DNA of 56,528 bases, taken from Acidobacteriaceae bacterium (GTDB lineage: Bacteria > Acidobacteriota > Terriglobia > Terriglobales > Acidobacteriaceae). The stretch covers positions 1 to 56,528 of the forward strand of contig PMGP01000449.1 of the NCBI GenBank assembly GCA_003156235.1. Direction: 5' to 3'. The translations under genes and the position numbers were made by a program. Numbering within the stretch: position 1 is the stretch's first letter; the number at the start of each line of letters is the position of its first letter. The notes beneath the pieces are model-generated. The model made no database searches. It saw only the letters and a program-made list of their open reading frames with translations, and had not been told where the DNA came from. Positions 8,308-14,916 of this stretch are shown in pieces.

Positions 8308-10257
8308 TTATGCGTTTGGCGCTATAGCGCCCTGGCGAATGGAAGCCTGCAAGGTTCCATCCTCCATGCGCCTTATGAAACGGCCGAAGCTCACGGCGCG
8401 CAGAAGCTTGCCTTCATACGTCTCTTTGATAGCGGCATTTGGCCAACCGCCATTGGGCCAATCGTCGATGAGTTTGCCCATTGCGGGCATGTCGAGATAC
8501 TTGTTGGCCAGGTCGCTGCGTTGGATCCGTCCGATCTCCGCGACAATCTGCTTTCGATTGTCCTCCATCAGAGCAGCCGCATCCGCAGCCTGTCTGCCCC
8601 GGCGCAGCTCATCCCGCACCATCGAAGGGAGTCTATTCTCCATGGCGTCGCGAATGAGAGATCGCGGACGCCCTGCGCGACAGAATGCCTCCTCGGGCAG
8701 AGAAAGGCAGTATTCAAACAGCCGGCGGTCGCCCATTGGATCGACAAAGTCGTAGCCGAAGCGGCGTTTCGCTCCCGCAATGACCGCAGCACTATCAATC
8801 CGGGAGATGGCCTGCAGTCGGGCCAGCCTGGAGTTCTTCTGAGGAACGGTTGTGCTCGACACCAGTTTCGGAGACAGCCCGCTGCTTTTGAAGAAGCCGG
8901 GGCGAATGGGCGAATCCGAAAACAATCCAAGGGATGGCTGGTCCGAGTTTCGATCCAGGTGGAGAACGCGAGTCAACATGGAGCGAAAGCCTTCCCGCAT
9001 CGGACCGTATTTCAGAGAGAGGCTGAGGCTCTGCCTGACTCCGAATCCGTAGTTGCGCCTCTCAGCGATCAACTGCAGCCAATCGAAGATCCTGCCGTGG
9101 CCAAGCAACTCTACAAGGGCGTAGGAGCCATCGTAACTGGCTGCCAGGTTTCCAAACGCCGCTCGCATCAGCGTATGAATGCCCCTGCGCTGCGCCTCCA
9201 TGCCGATGCCAACCAGCCAGGGCGCATTAAAAACATTCAAGACGGGGGAATGACAATCGAATGAATAGAAATCCATCGCCTCAAGAAGTGGCGTGGCATT
9301 GTTGGGGACAAGGACGTGGTCGAGATTGGGGTAGAGTTCGGCAACGCTGGCGGCATGGAGGCTCTCGTCGCCAAACTTTTCCGCAGGCAGCCATTGATCG
9401 ATGGAATTGGCGGGCACGGCGGTAAAGGCGGTAGCCCTTCGGCCTTCCTTTGCGAGAATCTCCGCTGCCAGAGCAGTGACCGTGGAGCTGTCGAGGCCCC
9501 CGCTCAAGTGTGTGCCGATCATCTTGCCGGGGAGGATTCTGCATCGGACGGACTCCTGCATAAATTGCAGCAGGCCCACGGCGTACTCACGGGGATCGGC
9601 ACAACGAAGTTCGGCCCCATCTTCAGGCCGCCAATAGCGATTCAGATGGATCGTTTCATTCTCGAAGACCAGCACATGCCCTGCGGGAACGCGCCGTATA
9701 CCCTTGTACAGCGTTCCATCCCCGAGGCCCGGGTTCATGGTGAGCCATTGCGCCGCCTGATCGTCATCCGGTTCGATGGAAATCTCCGGACAGGCCAGCA
9801 GGCCCACAATCTCGCTGGCAAAACGAAAGACACCGCCGCTTTGCCAGTAGTACATGCCTTGCCTGCCGAAAACGTCACGACCAAGAATCAGACGGCGATG
9901 TTGAGCATCCCATAGAGCAAAGGAATACTCGCCGGTAACGTGGCGGGGGAATTCTTCTCGATAGCGAAGATAGGCATGCAGCAGGAGGTCAGCGTCTGAA
10001 ACGGCGGCGCCGAGACTGGAAGTACCGGGGAGGCTCAACTTATCGAGCAAACCAGGGCGATCGTGGATTGCTCCCTGCAACAGAAGAAGGAGATCGGGCT
10101 GCTCCGGAGCAGAGGACGCAAAGGATGCGTCGCCGCAGATTCCCATGCTGCCCGCGGAAAGCTGCCAACTTTGAAGAGAGTCTTCCGGGCGCAGCTTCAG
10201 TACAGCAAGAATCTGTCCAATGCCACCGGGAGCGCCGAGCAGGCCTGCAATCGCCAT
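8308..10257 (-). CDS. asparagine-synthetase-like lasso cyclase (C protein)
   Basis: A 649-residue protein with a class-II glutamine amidotransferase-like N-terminal half and an ATP-pyrophosphatase half. The ATP motif SGGLDSST is at about residue 250. The N-terminus reads MAIAGLLG, so the catalytic Cys2 of glutamine-using asparagine synthetases is absent. That is expected for lasso cyclases, which adenylate an Asp/Glu side chain and close the ring onto the core peptide's N-terminus instead of using ammonia. The genes for a PqqD-like B1, B2 and a short precursor next to it make lasso cyclase far more likely than asparagine synthesis. The precursor gene lies 129 bases upstream on the same strand. 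Confidence 0.88.
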   Translation of the reverse strand: MAIAGLLGAPGGIGQILAVLKLRPEDSLQSWQLSAGSMGICGDASFASSAPEQPDLLLLLQGAIHDRPGLLDKLSLPGTSSLGAAVSDADLLLHAYLRYREEFPRHVTGEYSFALWDAQHRRLILGRDVFGRQGMYYWQSGGVFRFASEIVGLLACPEISIEPDDDQAAQWLTMNPGLGDGTLYKGIRRVPAGHVLVFENETIHLNRYWRPEDGAELRCADPREYAVGLLQFMQESVRCRILPGKMIGTHLSGGLDSSTVTALAAEILAKEGRRATAFTAVPANSIDQWLPAEKFGDESLHAASVAELYPNLDHVLVPNNATPLLEAMDFYSFDCHSPVLNVFNAPWLVGIGMEAQRRGIHTLMRAAFGNLAASYDGSYALVELLGHGRIFDWLQLIAERRNYGFGVRQSLSLSLKYGPMREGFRSMLTRVLHLDRNSDQPSLGLFSDSPIRPGFFKSSGLSPKLVSSTTVPQKNSRLARLQAISRIDSAAVIAGAKRRFGYDFVDPMGDRRLFEYCLSLPEEAFCRAGRPRSLIRDAMENRLPSMVRDELRRGRQAADAAALMEDNRKQIVAEIGRIQRSDLANKYLDMPAMGKLIDDWPNGGWPNAAIKETYEGKLLRAVSFGRFIRRMEDGTLQASIRQGAIAPNA

Positions 10258-10386
10258 ATTGTCGAGTCGTTACTTCTTTTCAATGCGCTCGAATAGAAAG
10301 ACGAGGATCATGGAAGTATCGCAAGATCGGACAGAGCATTAGCCGTGCTTGCATCAACCCGCCGGCGGCGCGTCCAACATGAGAAC

Positions 10387-10551
10387 TTATGACCAATAAC
10401 CGGACGAGTCATTATGCTTCGTGGGGGTGAAATTCATCTCCGCGTCTTCCGCGCTGTAAACATTCAACACGGGCGCATGCCACGGAGGATTGTTGGACGA
10501 CGTTTCCTGCTCGTTAACGAATGTCATACCTTCTTGCTTCTGATCGGGCAT
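10387..10551 (-). CDS. putative lasso peptide precursor (A)
   Basis: A 54-residue ORF between the sulfotransferase and cyclase genes on their strand. The leader contains WHAPVL, a WxxPxL version of the YxxPxL motif read by B1 recognition domains. Counting on the common YxxPxLxxxGxxxxxT spacing puts Ser at the Gly position and Met at the -2 Thr position. The predicted core is then FTPTKHNDSSGYWS: Phe1 to Asp8 would form an 8-residue macrolactam with a six-residue tail, Tyr12-Trp13 as bulky plugs and Ser14 as C-terminus. A cut one residue earlier would give a 9-residue Asn1-Asp9 ring. The C-terminal Ser fits HPrK-type phosphorylation known for paeninodin; Tyr12 or a Ser/Thr could be sulfated. 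The missing Gly and -2 Thr are the main caution. Confidence 0.72.
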   Translation of the reverse strand: MPDQKQEGMTFVNEQETSSNNPPWHAPVLNVYSAEDAEMNFTPTKHNDSSGYWS

Positions 10552-10670
10552 ACTCTACCTATTCTGGGGAATCCTGCAGCAATCATAAGGGGAAGGACGG
10601 GGGTCGAGTCAAGGTTACTTTTGGCGCCGCCGGGCGGGGCTTATCCGTAATCGCTGAAAGAAACAGTTGC

Positions 10671-11534
10671 TTACAAATAGCCAAGCCGTTTCATGACTGC
10701 GCCGTGGACGTTCTCGATCCTCTCGAGCAAGTGGATAGGAAGTTTCTCTTTTCCTTCGCCGGACCGGCCCTGACGGAAGAAGCGCGCCGCCGAGGGCACT
10801 TTTTCTCGAAACCCCCGCTTGTCTTCCTGTTCGCGAAGTGTAGAGAATCCGGCTGCCGCAGCGGCCTGGGCACATGCCTCCGCGGGAATGCCCAGAAACC
10901 TCGCAACCTTTTCTAGCTCACGGGCCGAGTCGGCGAGCATGTCTTCATAGCGAATCAAGAGCAGGGGCATGGCGGCATCGTCGAGCCAACTGGCGACATG
11001 CTCGCTCCAACTGCCAACCTGCTGCGATAGCTGGAGAGTCAAGCGGGATGAGCTCGATGCGTAGGTTTTGGTGGAATCCGCCATAGAATCGACGGCCGCT
11101 TCCAAATCCAAACCGAAAAAGTGAGCGAACGACACGGCCACATCGCGGGGATCGCGCACGATATAGACCGCGCCCCGGCTGACTTCGGGCGGGAAGACGC
11201 GCTCTCCCGAAGCGGTCAGCCAGCAACGGTCATGCACCTTGCGCAGAATGAGCGGGTCCTTTGAGGCGCGGGCAATGGCGCGATGCAACTCTGGCCGGAC
11301 TGCATCGATCTCCGGCGCGGCCAGGTCGCTGGATTCCACGCCAAAATGCTCCTCGAACTCCTCACGGTTGAGAATATGAGAATCGATCGATTCGTTGATG
11401 TCCACCGGCGCGCCCCCGTTGCGCAGACTTTGCAACATGATGCGCATCCAGGTATTGCCCGACTTGGGGTAGGAGACAAGCCAGCCGAATTGGCCGCCTT
11501 GGGCAGGCGCCGAATTTCCTCCCCTCAGATTCAT
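10671..11534 (-). CDS. PAPS-dependent sulfotransferase of the lasso cluster
   Basis: A 287-residue protein from an ATG that overlaps the preceding kinase stop as ATGA. Residues 22-29 (YPKSGNTW) are the 5'-phosphosulfate-binding loop and residues 127-135 (RDPRDVAVS) the 3'-phosphate-binding motif. A C-terminal GRSGEGKE resembles the final GxxGxxK element. These identify a cytosolic-type sulfotransferase that moves sulfate from PAPS to a hydroxyl or amine. It is flanked by the HPrK-like kinase and the putative precursor, two genes from an APS kinase, so the peptide is the likely acceptor. A small-molecule or lipid acceptor cannot be excluded. A longer start at 11573 is possible but lacks the coupling overlap. 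Confidence 0.85.
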   Translation of the reverse strand: MNLRGGNSAPAQGGQFGWLVSYPKSGNTWMRIMLQSLRNGGAPVDINESIDSHILNREEFEEHFGVESSDLAAPEIDAVRPELHRAIARASKDPLILRKVHDRCWLTASGERVFPPEVSRGAVYIVRDPRDVAVSFAHFFGLDLEAAVDSMADSTKTYASSSSRLTLQLSQQVGSWSEHVASWLDDAAMPLLLIRYEDMLADSARELEKVARFLGIPAEACAQAAAAAGFSTLREQEDKRGFREKVPSAARFFRQGRSGEGKEKLPIHLLERIENVHGAVMKRLGYL

Positions 11535-12481
11535 AGGCCTCCTCCGAGCGCACTCAGTACCACATCCGCGCACCGGTCCAGATCGTCGAGAACCTTGGTT
11601 CGCCGCAATGCGAATAGTGCGGCGCCATTGGCAAGCGCTGTGAGGCCGCGAAACTCGCGCGCCGCGTTGCCGAGACTCCGTCCAATCTCTTGCTGGTATA
11701 CCAGCTCTTTGAAAGGGAAGAGTGCTGGAAGGCCATGCCGGCGAACCAGAACCGGCTCATCGACTGAACCGACTGATTCGATACTCACCATAAGTTCCAG
11801 AGGCCAGGCGCGCGCTTCCACGGCGGGTACGGCGACTGCGCGCTTGCCGTGTTCGAGTCGCGTAGGCAGGCGCTGTTCCCGTGGAATCTCGAGCCTGTCC
11901 ATCACATCCGGCCAGAGCCGGACTTGCGTCGTTCCCACCATGGCCTGCACAGATTGCCCGGAGTCGTCGGATATAAGGAGATCGTCGCTGAGAAGCAAAG
12001 CTCCCCGACGGACAAGCGCAGCCGCCAGAGCCGACTTCCCACTCGCGCAGGGACCGCTGAAGGCAATCGCCCGCCCGCCGAGAACCACGCAACTGGCATG
12101 CAACGGGAGCAGAGAGCGAAGATGCAGCACGATCCCGGCGACCGTGCCCAGCAGAATGGTCTCGATCTCAAATATCTCCGTGCCCGGCGCCGGCTGGACA
12201 ACGATGATCGTCATGTCGGCCGCCTGTATGGTCCCATGAATCCAGAATCGGGCAACAGTGGAGATATTGACCAACGCGGTTCTGTCGCTTCCGATCTGCA
12301 CAAAGGGACTCGACCAGATCGGTTTGGCCAGAGAATCCGGCGTTTCGCCAAAGCAAAGCTCGATCTCCGGCGCTTCATCGGATCCGAGTGCGGGCCATGC
12401 GGGAAGCGAATGCAATCGGAAGGGCGAGCGCAAGCGCAGACCGAAGAAGGAGTAATCCGGCAAATGGCCTGTCTCTGTCAT
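11531..12481 (-). CDS. HPrK-like kinase 2 of the lasso cluster
   Basis: A 316-residue protein with an N-terminal region typical of cluster-associated HPr-kinase homologues (PDYSFFGLRLRSPF) and a C-terminal kinase core. The P-loop reads GPCASGKS, followed by LLLSDDLLI, which corresponds to the catalytic acidic pair of HPr kinase. In paeninodin-type lasso clusters such kinases phosphorylate the C-terminal serine of the precursor, and the candidate precursor here ends in Ser. The start at 12481 overlaps the APS kinase stop (ATGA), and its stop overlaps the sulfotransferase start in the same way, indicating tight translational coupling. A second, diverged homologue is encoded at 13450-14391. Confidence 0.8.
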   Translation of the reverse strand: MTETGHLPDYSFFGLRLRSPFRLHSLPAWPALGSDEAPEIELCFGETPDSLAKPIWSSPFVQIGSDRTALVNISTVARFWIHGTIQAADMTIIVVQPAPGTEIFEIETILLGTVAGIVLHLRSLLPLHASCVVLGGRAIAFSGPCASGKSALAAALVRRGALLLSDDLLISDDSGQSVQAMVGTTQVRLWPDVMDRLEIPREQRLPTRLEHGKRAVAVPAVEARAWPLELMVSIESVGSVDEPVLVRRHGLPALFPFKELVYQQEIGRSLGNAAREFRGLTALANGAALFALRRTKVLDDLDRCADVVLSALGGGL

Positions 12482-13080
12482 TCTGGATTCCCCGCATCCT
12501 CCGGTCCGCGCGTGTGACCAAGCACCAGAGAAACCACCTTTGCCACGCATTCCTGGATGGTCTCTTCATCCGTGCGGCAACGCAACTCCGGCGCAAGCGG
12601 CGGTTCGTATGGATCGTCGATACCGGCAATGTGGTGCAGTTCTCCGGCGCGCGCTCTGCGGTAAAGACCGATAGGGTCCCGCATCTCGCACACCGCCAGG
12701 GGAGCATCGACATGCACTTCAACGAACGCGCCTATACTGTGGCGCGCTTCGTCGCGAGCATCCCGGTAGGGCGAAACGGCTGCGACCAGAACGACGACTC
12801 CATGCCGGGTGAGCAGATTGGCTATATACGCAATGCGCCGGATGTTTTCGTCGCGGTCGGCCTTGGTAAAGCCGAGATCGCGATTGAGATGCTTGCGCAG
12901 ATCGTCGGCGTCAAGCACTTCCGTGCGCAGGTCGAGATTTGCCAACTCCGCGGCTACAGTCCGCGCAAGCGTGCTCTTCCCCGTCGCGCTGAGGCCTGTG
13001 AACCAAACCGTCAATCCTTGAGGGGTTCGCATCGGTGCATGGAGGGGCGCTGAGCTTTGCTCCGCCAGGGCCCTTTTCAT
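12478..13080 (-). CDS. cysC: APS kinase supplying PAPS to the lasso sulfotransferase
   Basis: A complete 200-residue adenylylsulfate kinase. P-loop GLSATGKST at residues 29-37, then LDADDLRKHLNRDLGFTKADRDENIRRI, with the Asp-rich and Arg-Asp-Glu-Asn segments that bind APS, and VAAVSPYRDARDEAR. It phosphorylates APS to PAPS with ATP. The start at 13080 overlaps the B1 stop (ATGA) and its stop overlaps kinase 2, so it is embedded in the lasso operon, not in the sulfate operon 2 kb away. The window's CysH is an APS reductase, so assimilation does not require this enzyme; PAPS is most likely made for the sulfotransferase. Confidence 0.92.
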   Translation of the reverse strand: MKRALAEQSSAPLHAPMRTPQGLTVWFTGLSATGKSTLARTVAAELANLDLRTEVLDADDLRKHLNRDLGFTKADRDENIRRIAYIANLLTRHGVVVLVAAVSPYRDARDEARHSIGAFVEVHVDAPLAVCEMRDPIGLYRRARAGELHHIAGIDDPYEPPLAPELRCRTDEETIQECVAKVVSLVLGHTRGPEDAGNPE

Positions 13081-13376
13081 CCTCCCACTACCGCAATCAA
13101 CTCATGTTCCAGAAGTTTGTTCAAAAGAGTCAGCACATCGGCGGTAACCGTTGCGGCCTCGGCGTGGTATTTGGCCGCGAGAGACTGGCAGAGCGAGGCG
13201 ACGGAGACGGGCTGCTCCAGACTGCGCCAGATTTCGCTGCCGATATCGTCCAGGCTGTAATAATAGCCCCGTTCAAGATTCATCAGGACAACTTCTTCGC
13301 AAATCTGCGAAGCCAGAGCTTTGCCGCTCCACGCCACGGTGTCTTCGATCTCTATGCGATGGTGAGCAGGGGGCAT
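13077..13376 (-). CDS. lasso B1 protein, PqqD-like RiPP recognition element
   Basis: A 99-residue PqqD-family protein. It shows the beta-strand/helix pattern of the RiPP recognition element: SQICEEVVLMNLERGYYYSLDDIGSEIWRSL, then a helical C-terminus ending LLEHELIAVV. Stand-alone PqqD-like proteins of this type are the B1 component that binds the precursor leader and hands it to B2. The stop overlaps the APS kinase start (ATGA). It lies 73 bases downstream of kinase 1 on the same strand. Confidence 0.85.
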   Translation of the reverse strand: MPPAHHRIEIEDTVAWSGKALASQICEEVVLMNLERGYYYSLDDIGSEIWRSLEQPVSVASLCQSLAAKYHAEAATVTADVLTLLNKLLEHELIAVVGG

Positions 13377-13449
13377 GTACGATTCTCCGTAATGCTGAAA
13401 ATGTCGATTTCATTGATTTGATAAAGTTTAATTATCAGATAAAGTCCCG

Positions 13450-14391
13450 TCAACCGCTCCAGGAGGAAAAAGAAGCTGGGACTCGATGAGCGCCTTCCAG
13501 CATCGCTATGGTTGCCCCAATCCTTTTCAGGTCGAAGTTCCTGCGCAATTCAAATATCGGTACAGTTGCCGCAATCCCCGCGGAGGAACGGAAAAGGGAC
13601 GCTCTGCGCCCAAGAAGATTCCCCGCCCTGGGGCGAAAGATCTGGCTCTCCAGCAGCGCCAAACGCTTCAAGCCGGGTACATCGACAATCGAATCCGGTT
13701 CTTCGTTCTGCGTTCTCTCGAGAAAGTAAATGGCTTCCAGCGGAACGGGATTCCTTGCGAAGGAGCGGACCGGCTCAAAGCGGAAGTGATGTTTCCCCTG
13801 CAAGCTGAGCCCTGCCTGCTCCGCTTCAACGCCGAAGATCGCCTGGAGCGAAGCGGGCAAGAGCTTGACTCGCGGAAATGCCGGCAACACTACCCAGCCT
13901 CGATTCGTTTTCGTGATCACGCAGACATCGTCCGCCATCAATGAATATCCGCGATGGGCCAGCGCCGCCGCCAGGGTCGATTTGCCGGAACCGGAGTTGC
14001 CGGAGAAGATAACCGCCCCCTCGCCCAGTTGAAGACACGACCCATGCAGAGGAAAAACTCCGCGCTGGTGGCAGACCAGCCCCAGTCCGGTTCCAAACAG
14101 ATAGTTGCGCAGTTCGATAGAATCGGGAGAGGTGAACGGGTCGATGACAATTTCACGGCCATCGCGCACGGAAAACGTGACGACATTGGGAATCTCAAGC
14201 CTGCACAGCCCGGTGTCGTCCACGGTAAGCCGCCGCGTTGATGCCACGATCTTCTGGAGCGGTGGAACCTCTCCCAGTCGAATGCGGATATCCACCGCCG
14301 CGCCGGGGTCTTCCCAAGGGAGCAATTCAGGCAGGCATATCTCCGACTGGACACGCCAACCGCAAAGAAAGGCATCGGATAGTATGGACAT
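13450..14391 (-). CDS. HPrK-like kinase 1 of the lasso cluster
   Basis: A 313-residue protein from ATG 14391 (GGAAGG eight bases upstream). It has an intact P-loop (FSGNSGSGKST) after a VFPLHGSC strand and an LMADDVCVI acidic motif, the core of HPr kinase/phosphorylase-like enzymes found in RiPP clusters. Compared with kinase 2 the P-loop is more canonical. The two proteins differ substantially in sequence, so they may act on different residues or one may be regulatory. A frame extension to 14514 exists, but it overlaps a separate ORF with a strong ribosome site (14391-14483), so I prefer the internal ATG. Confidence 0.8.
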   Translation of the reverse strand: MSILSDAFLCGWRVQSEICLPELLPWEDPGAAVDIRIRLGEVPPLQKIVASTRRLTVDDTGLCRLEIPNVVTFSVRDGREIVIDPFTSPDSIELRNYLFGTGLGLVCHQRGVFPLHGSCLQLGEGAVIFSGNSGSGKSTLAAALAHRGYSLMADDVCVITKTNRGWVVLPAFPRVKLLPASLQAIFGVEAEQAGLSLQGKHHFRFEPVRSFARNPVPLEAIYFLERTQNEEPDSIVDVPGLKRLALLESQIFRPRAGNLLGRRASLFRSSAGIAATVPIFELRRNFDLKRIGATIAMLEGAHRVPASFSSWSG

Positions 14392-14483
14392 GCGGTCTGC
14401 CTTCCATGGGTCTGCGCCTGAACGGCGCAAGTCGCGAGGAGGAAGAATCCCCCGAGACTGAGGACAAAACGAAACGCTTTCAT
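14389..14483 (-). other. orphan signal-peptide start running into kinase 1 out of frame
   Basis: ATG at 14483 has a near-ideal AAGGAG eight bases upstream. It begins MKAFRFVLSLGGFFLLATC followed by AVQAQ, a textbook Sec signal peptide with a cleavage site, then continues out of frame through the kinase 1 gene with no coding character. It looks like the surviving 5' end of a secreted-protein gene, joined by deletion or rearrangement to the lasso operon, and may now act only to bring ribosomes close to the kinase start. Confidence 0.5.
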
Positions 14484-14697
14484 TGATTTGGCTCCTTGAG
14501 TATATATCTTTCATTCAAGCCGGTAAATAGCATTCCTTCGAGCCAGTGATCGTGTATATCAATAGCGCGAAAGGCTCTAGTTAAATTTACTGGAAGCGAT
14601 TGCGGAGCTTGCCGGTATGGTTTTAGGTTACTTATACATGGGGTAATGGAACTAGAGACGCATATCAAGCGAAGGAAGGCCGCCGGAGCGGGACGAA
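14484..14697. other. divergent intergenic region between lasso and sulfate operons
   Basis: No gene is supported. On the minus strand, TTTACC and TATACT are spaced 17 bases apart just upstream of the AAGGAG at 14483 and could be the lasso operon promoter, though the start would fall very close to that ribosome site. A short minus-strand ORF (14480-14668) has no recognisable content. Confidence 0.35.
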
Positions 14698-14726
14698 TTG
14701 CGCTGGCCTCGGCATTTTGCTACTAT
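14698..14726 (+). promoter_or_regulatory. sigma70-like promoter of the cysD operon leader
   Basis: -35 TTGCGC (14698-14703), exactly 17 bases, -10 TACTAT (14721-14726). Predicted start at about 14733, only four bases before the ATG of a Cys-rich leader ORF. Confidence 0.6.
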
Positions 14727-14736
14727 TGGTTTACGC

Positions 14737-14805
14737 ATGGTTCGCGCCTCCCAACGCCGCTCTTGTTGTTGCCTGTCGATGATTTTCGACGGGTGTATGC
14801 TCTAG
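14737..14805 (+). CDS. cysteine-rich leader peptide of the cysD operon
   Basis: A 22-codon ORF beginning MVRASQRRSCCCLS and ending DGCML, with four Cys (TGT, TGT, TGC, TGT). It starts almost at the predicted transcription start, so it would be nearly leaderless, as in the sulfite reductase leader. The RR next to a Cys run is shared by both leaders. Downstream lie a large stem-loop and an AGAGG ribosome site complementary to CCTCT at 14815-14819. Control could therefore be translational rather than by termination, as no T-run follows the stem. Confidence 0.7.
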   Translation: MVRASQRRSCCCLSMIFDGCML

Positions 14806-14845
14806 TCTCTGATTCCTCTCCAGCAATACATCAGAAGACGCACCC

Positions 14846-14893
14846 ATCGCTGAAAAGCCGGTGTGCGGACCCGCAGCATTGGCCCTCAGCGAT
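14846..14893 (+). promoter_or_regulatory. structured leader stem-loop before cysD
   Basis: Perfect 8-bp outer inverted repeat ATCGCTGA/TCAGCGAT enclosing an inner GCC...GCG/CGC...GGC stem. It ends 12 bases before the cysD ribosome site AGAGG (14906-14910). No U-rich tail, so ribosome-site occlusion or an anti-structure is more likely than termination. Confidence 0.5.
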
Positions 14894-14916
14894 TCAACTA
14901 CTGAAAGAGGTCATGC

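Noticed and set aside
8167..9264. 365-codon plus-strand ORF
   Set aside because: Antisense to the lasso cyclase gene, low-complexity and without recognisable motifs.
8308..10257. Housekeeping asparagine synthetase
   Set aside because: Lacks the N-terminal catalytic Cys and sits in a lasso gene set.
13077..13376. True PQQ biosynthesis (PqqD)
   Set aside because: No pqqA, pqqC or pqqE genes nearby; lasso genes on both sides make B1 the better reading.
14480..14668. 62-codon minus-strand ORF considered as an alternative lasso precursor
   Set aside because: No YxxPxL-like motif, no suitable Asp/Glu ring position and no clear ribosome site; the ORF at 10387-10551 fits far better.
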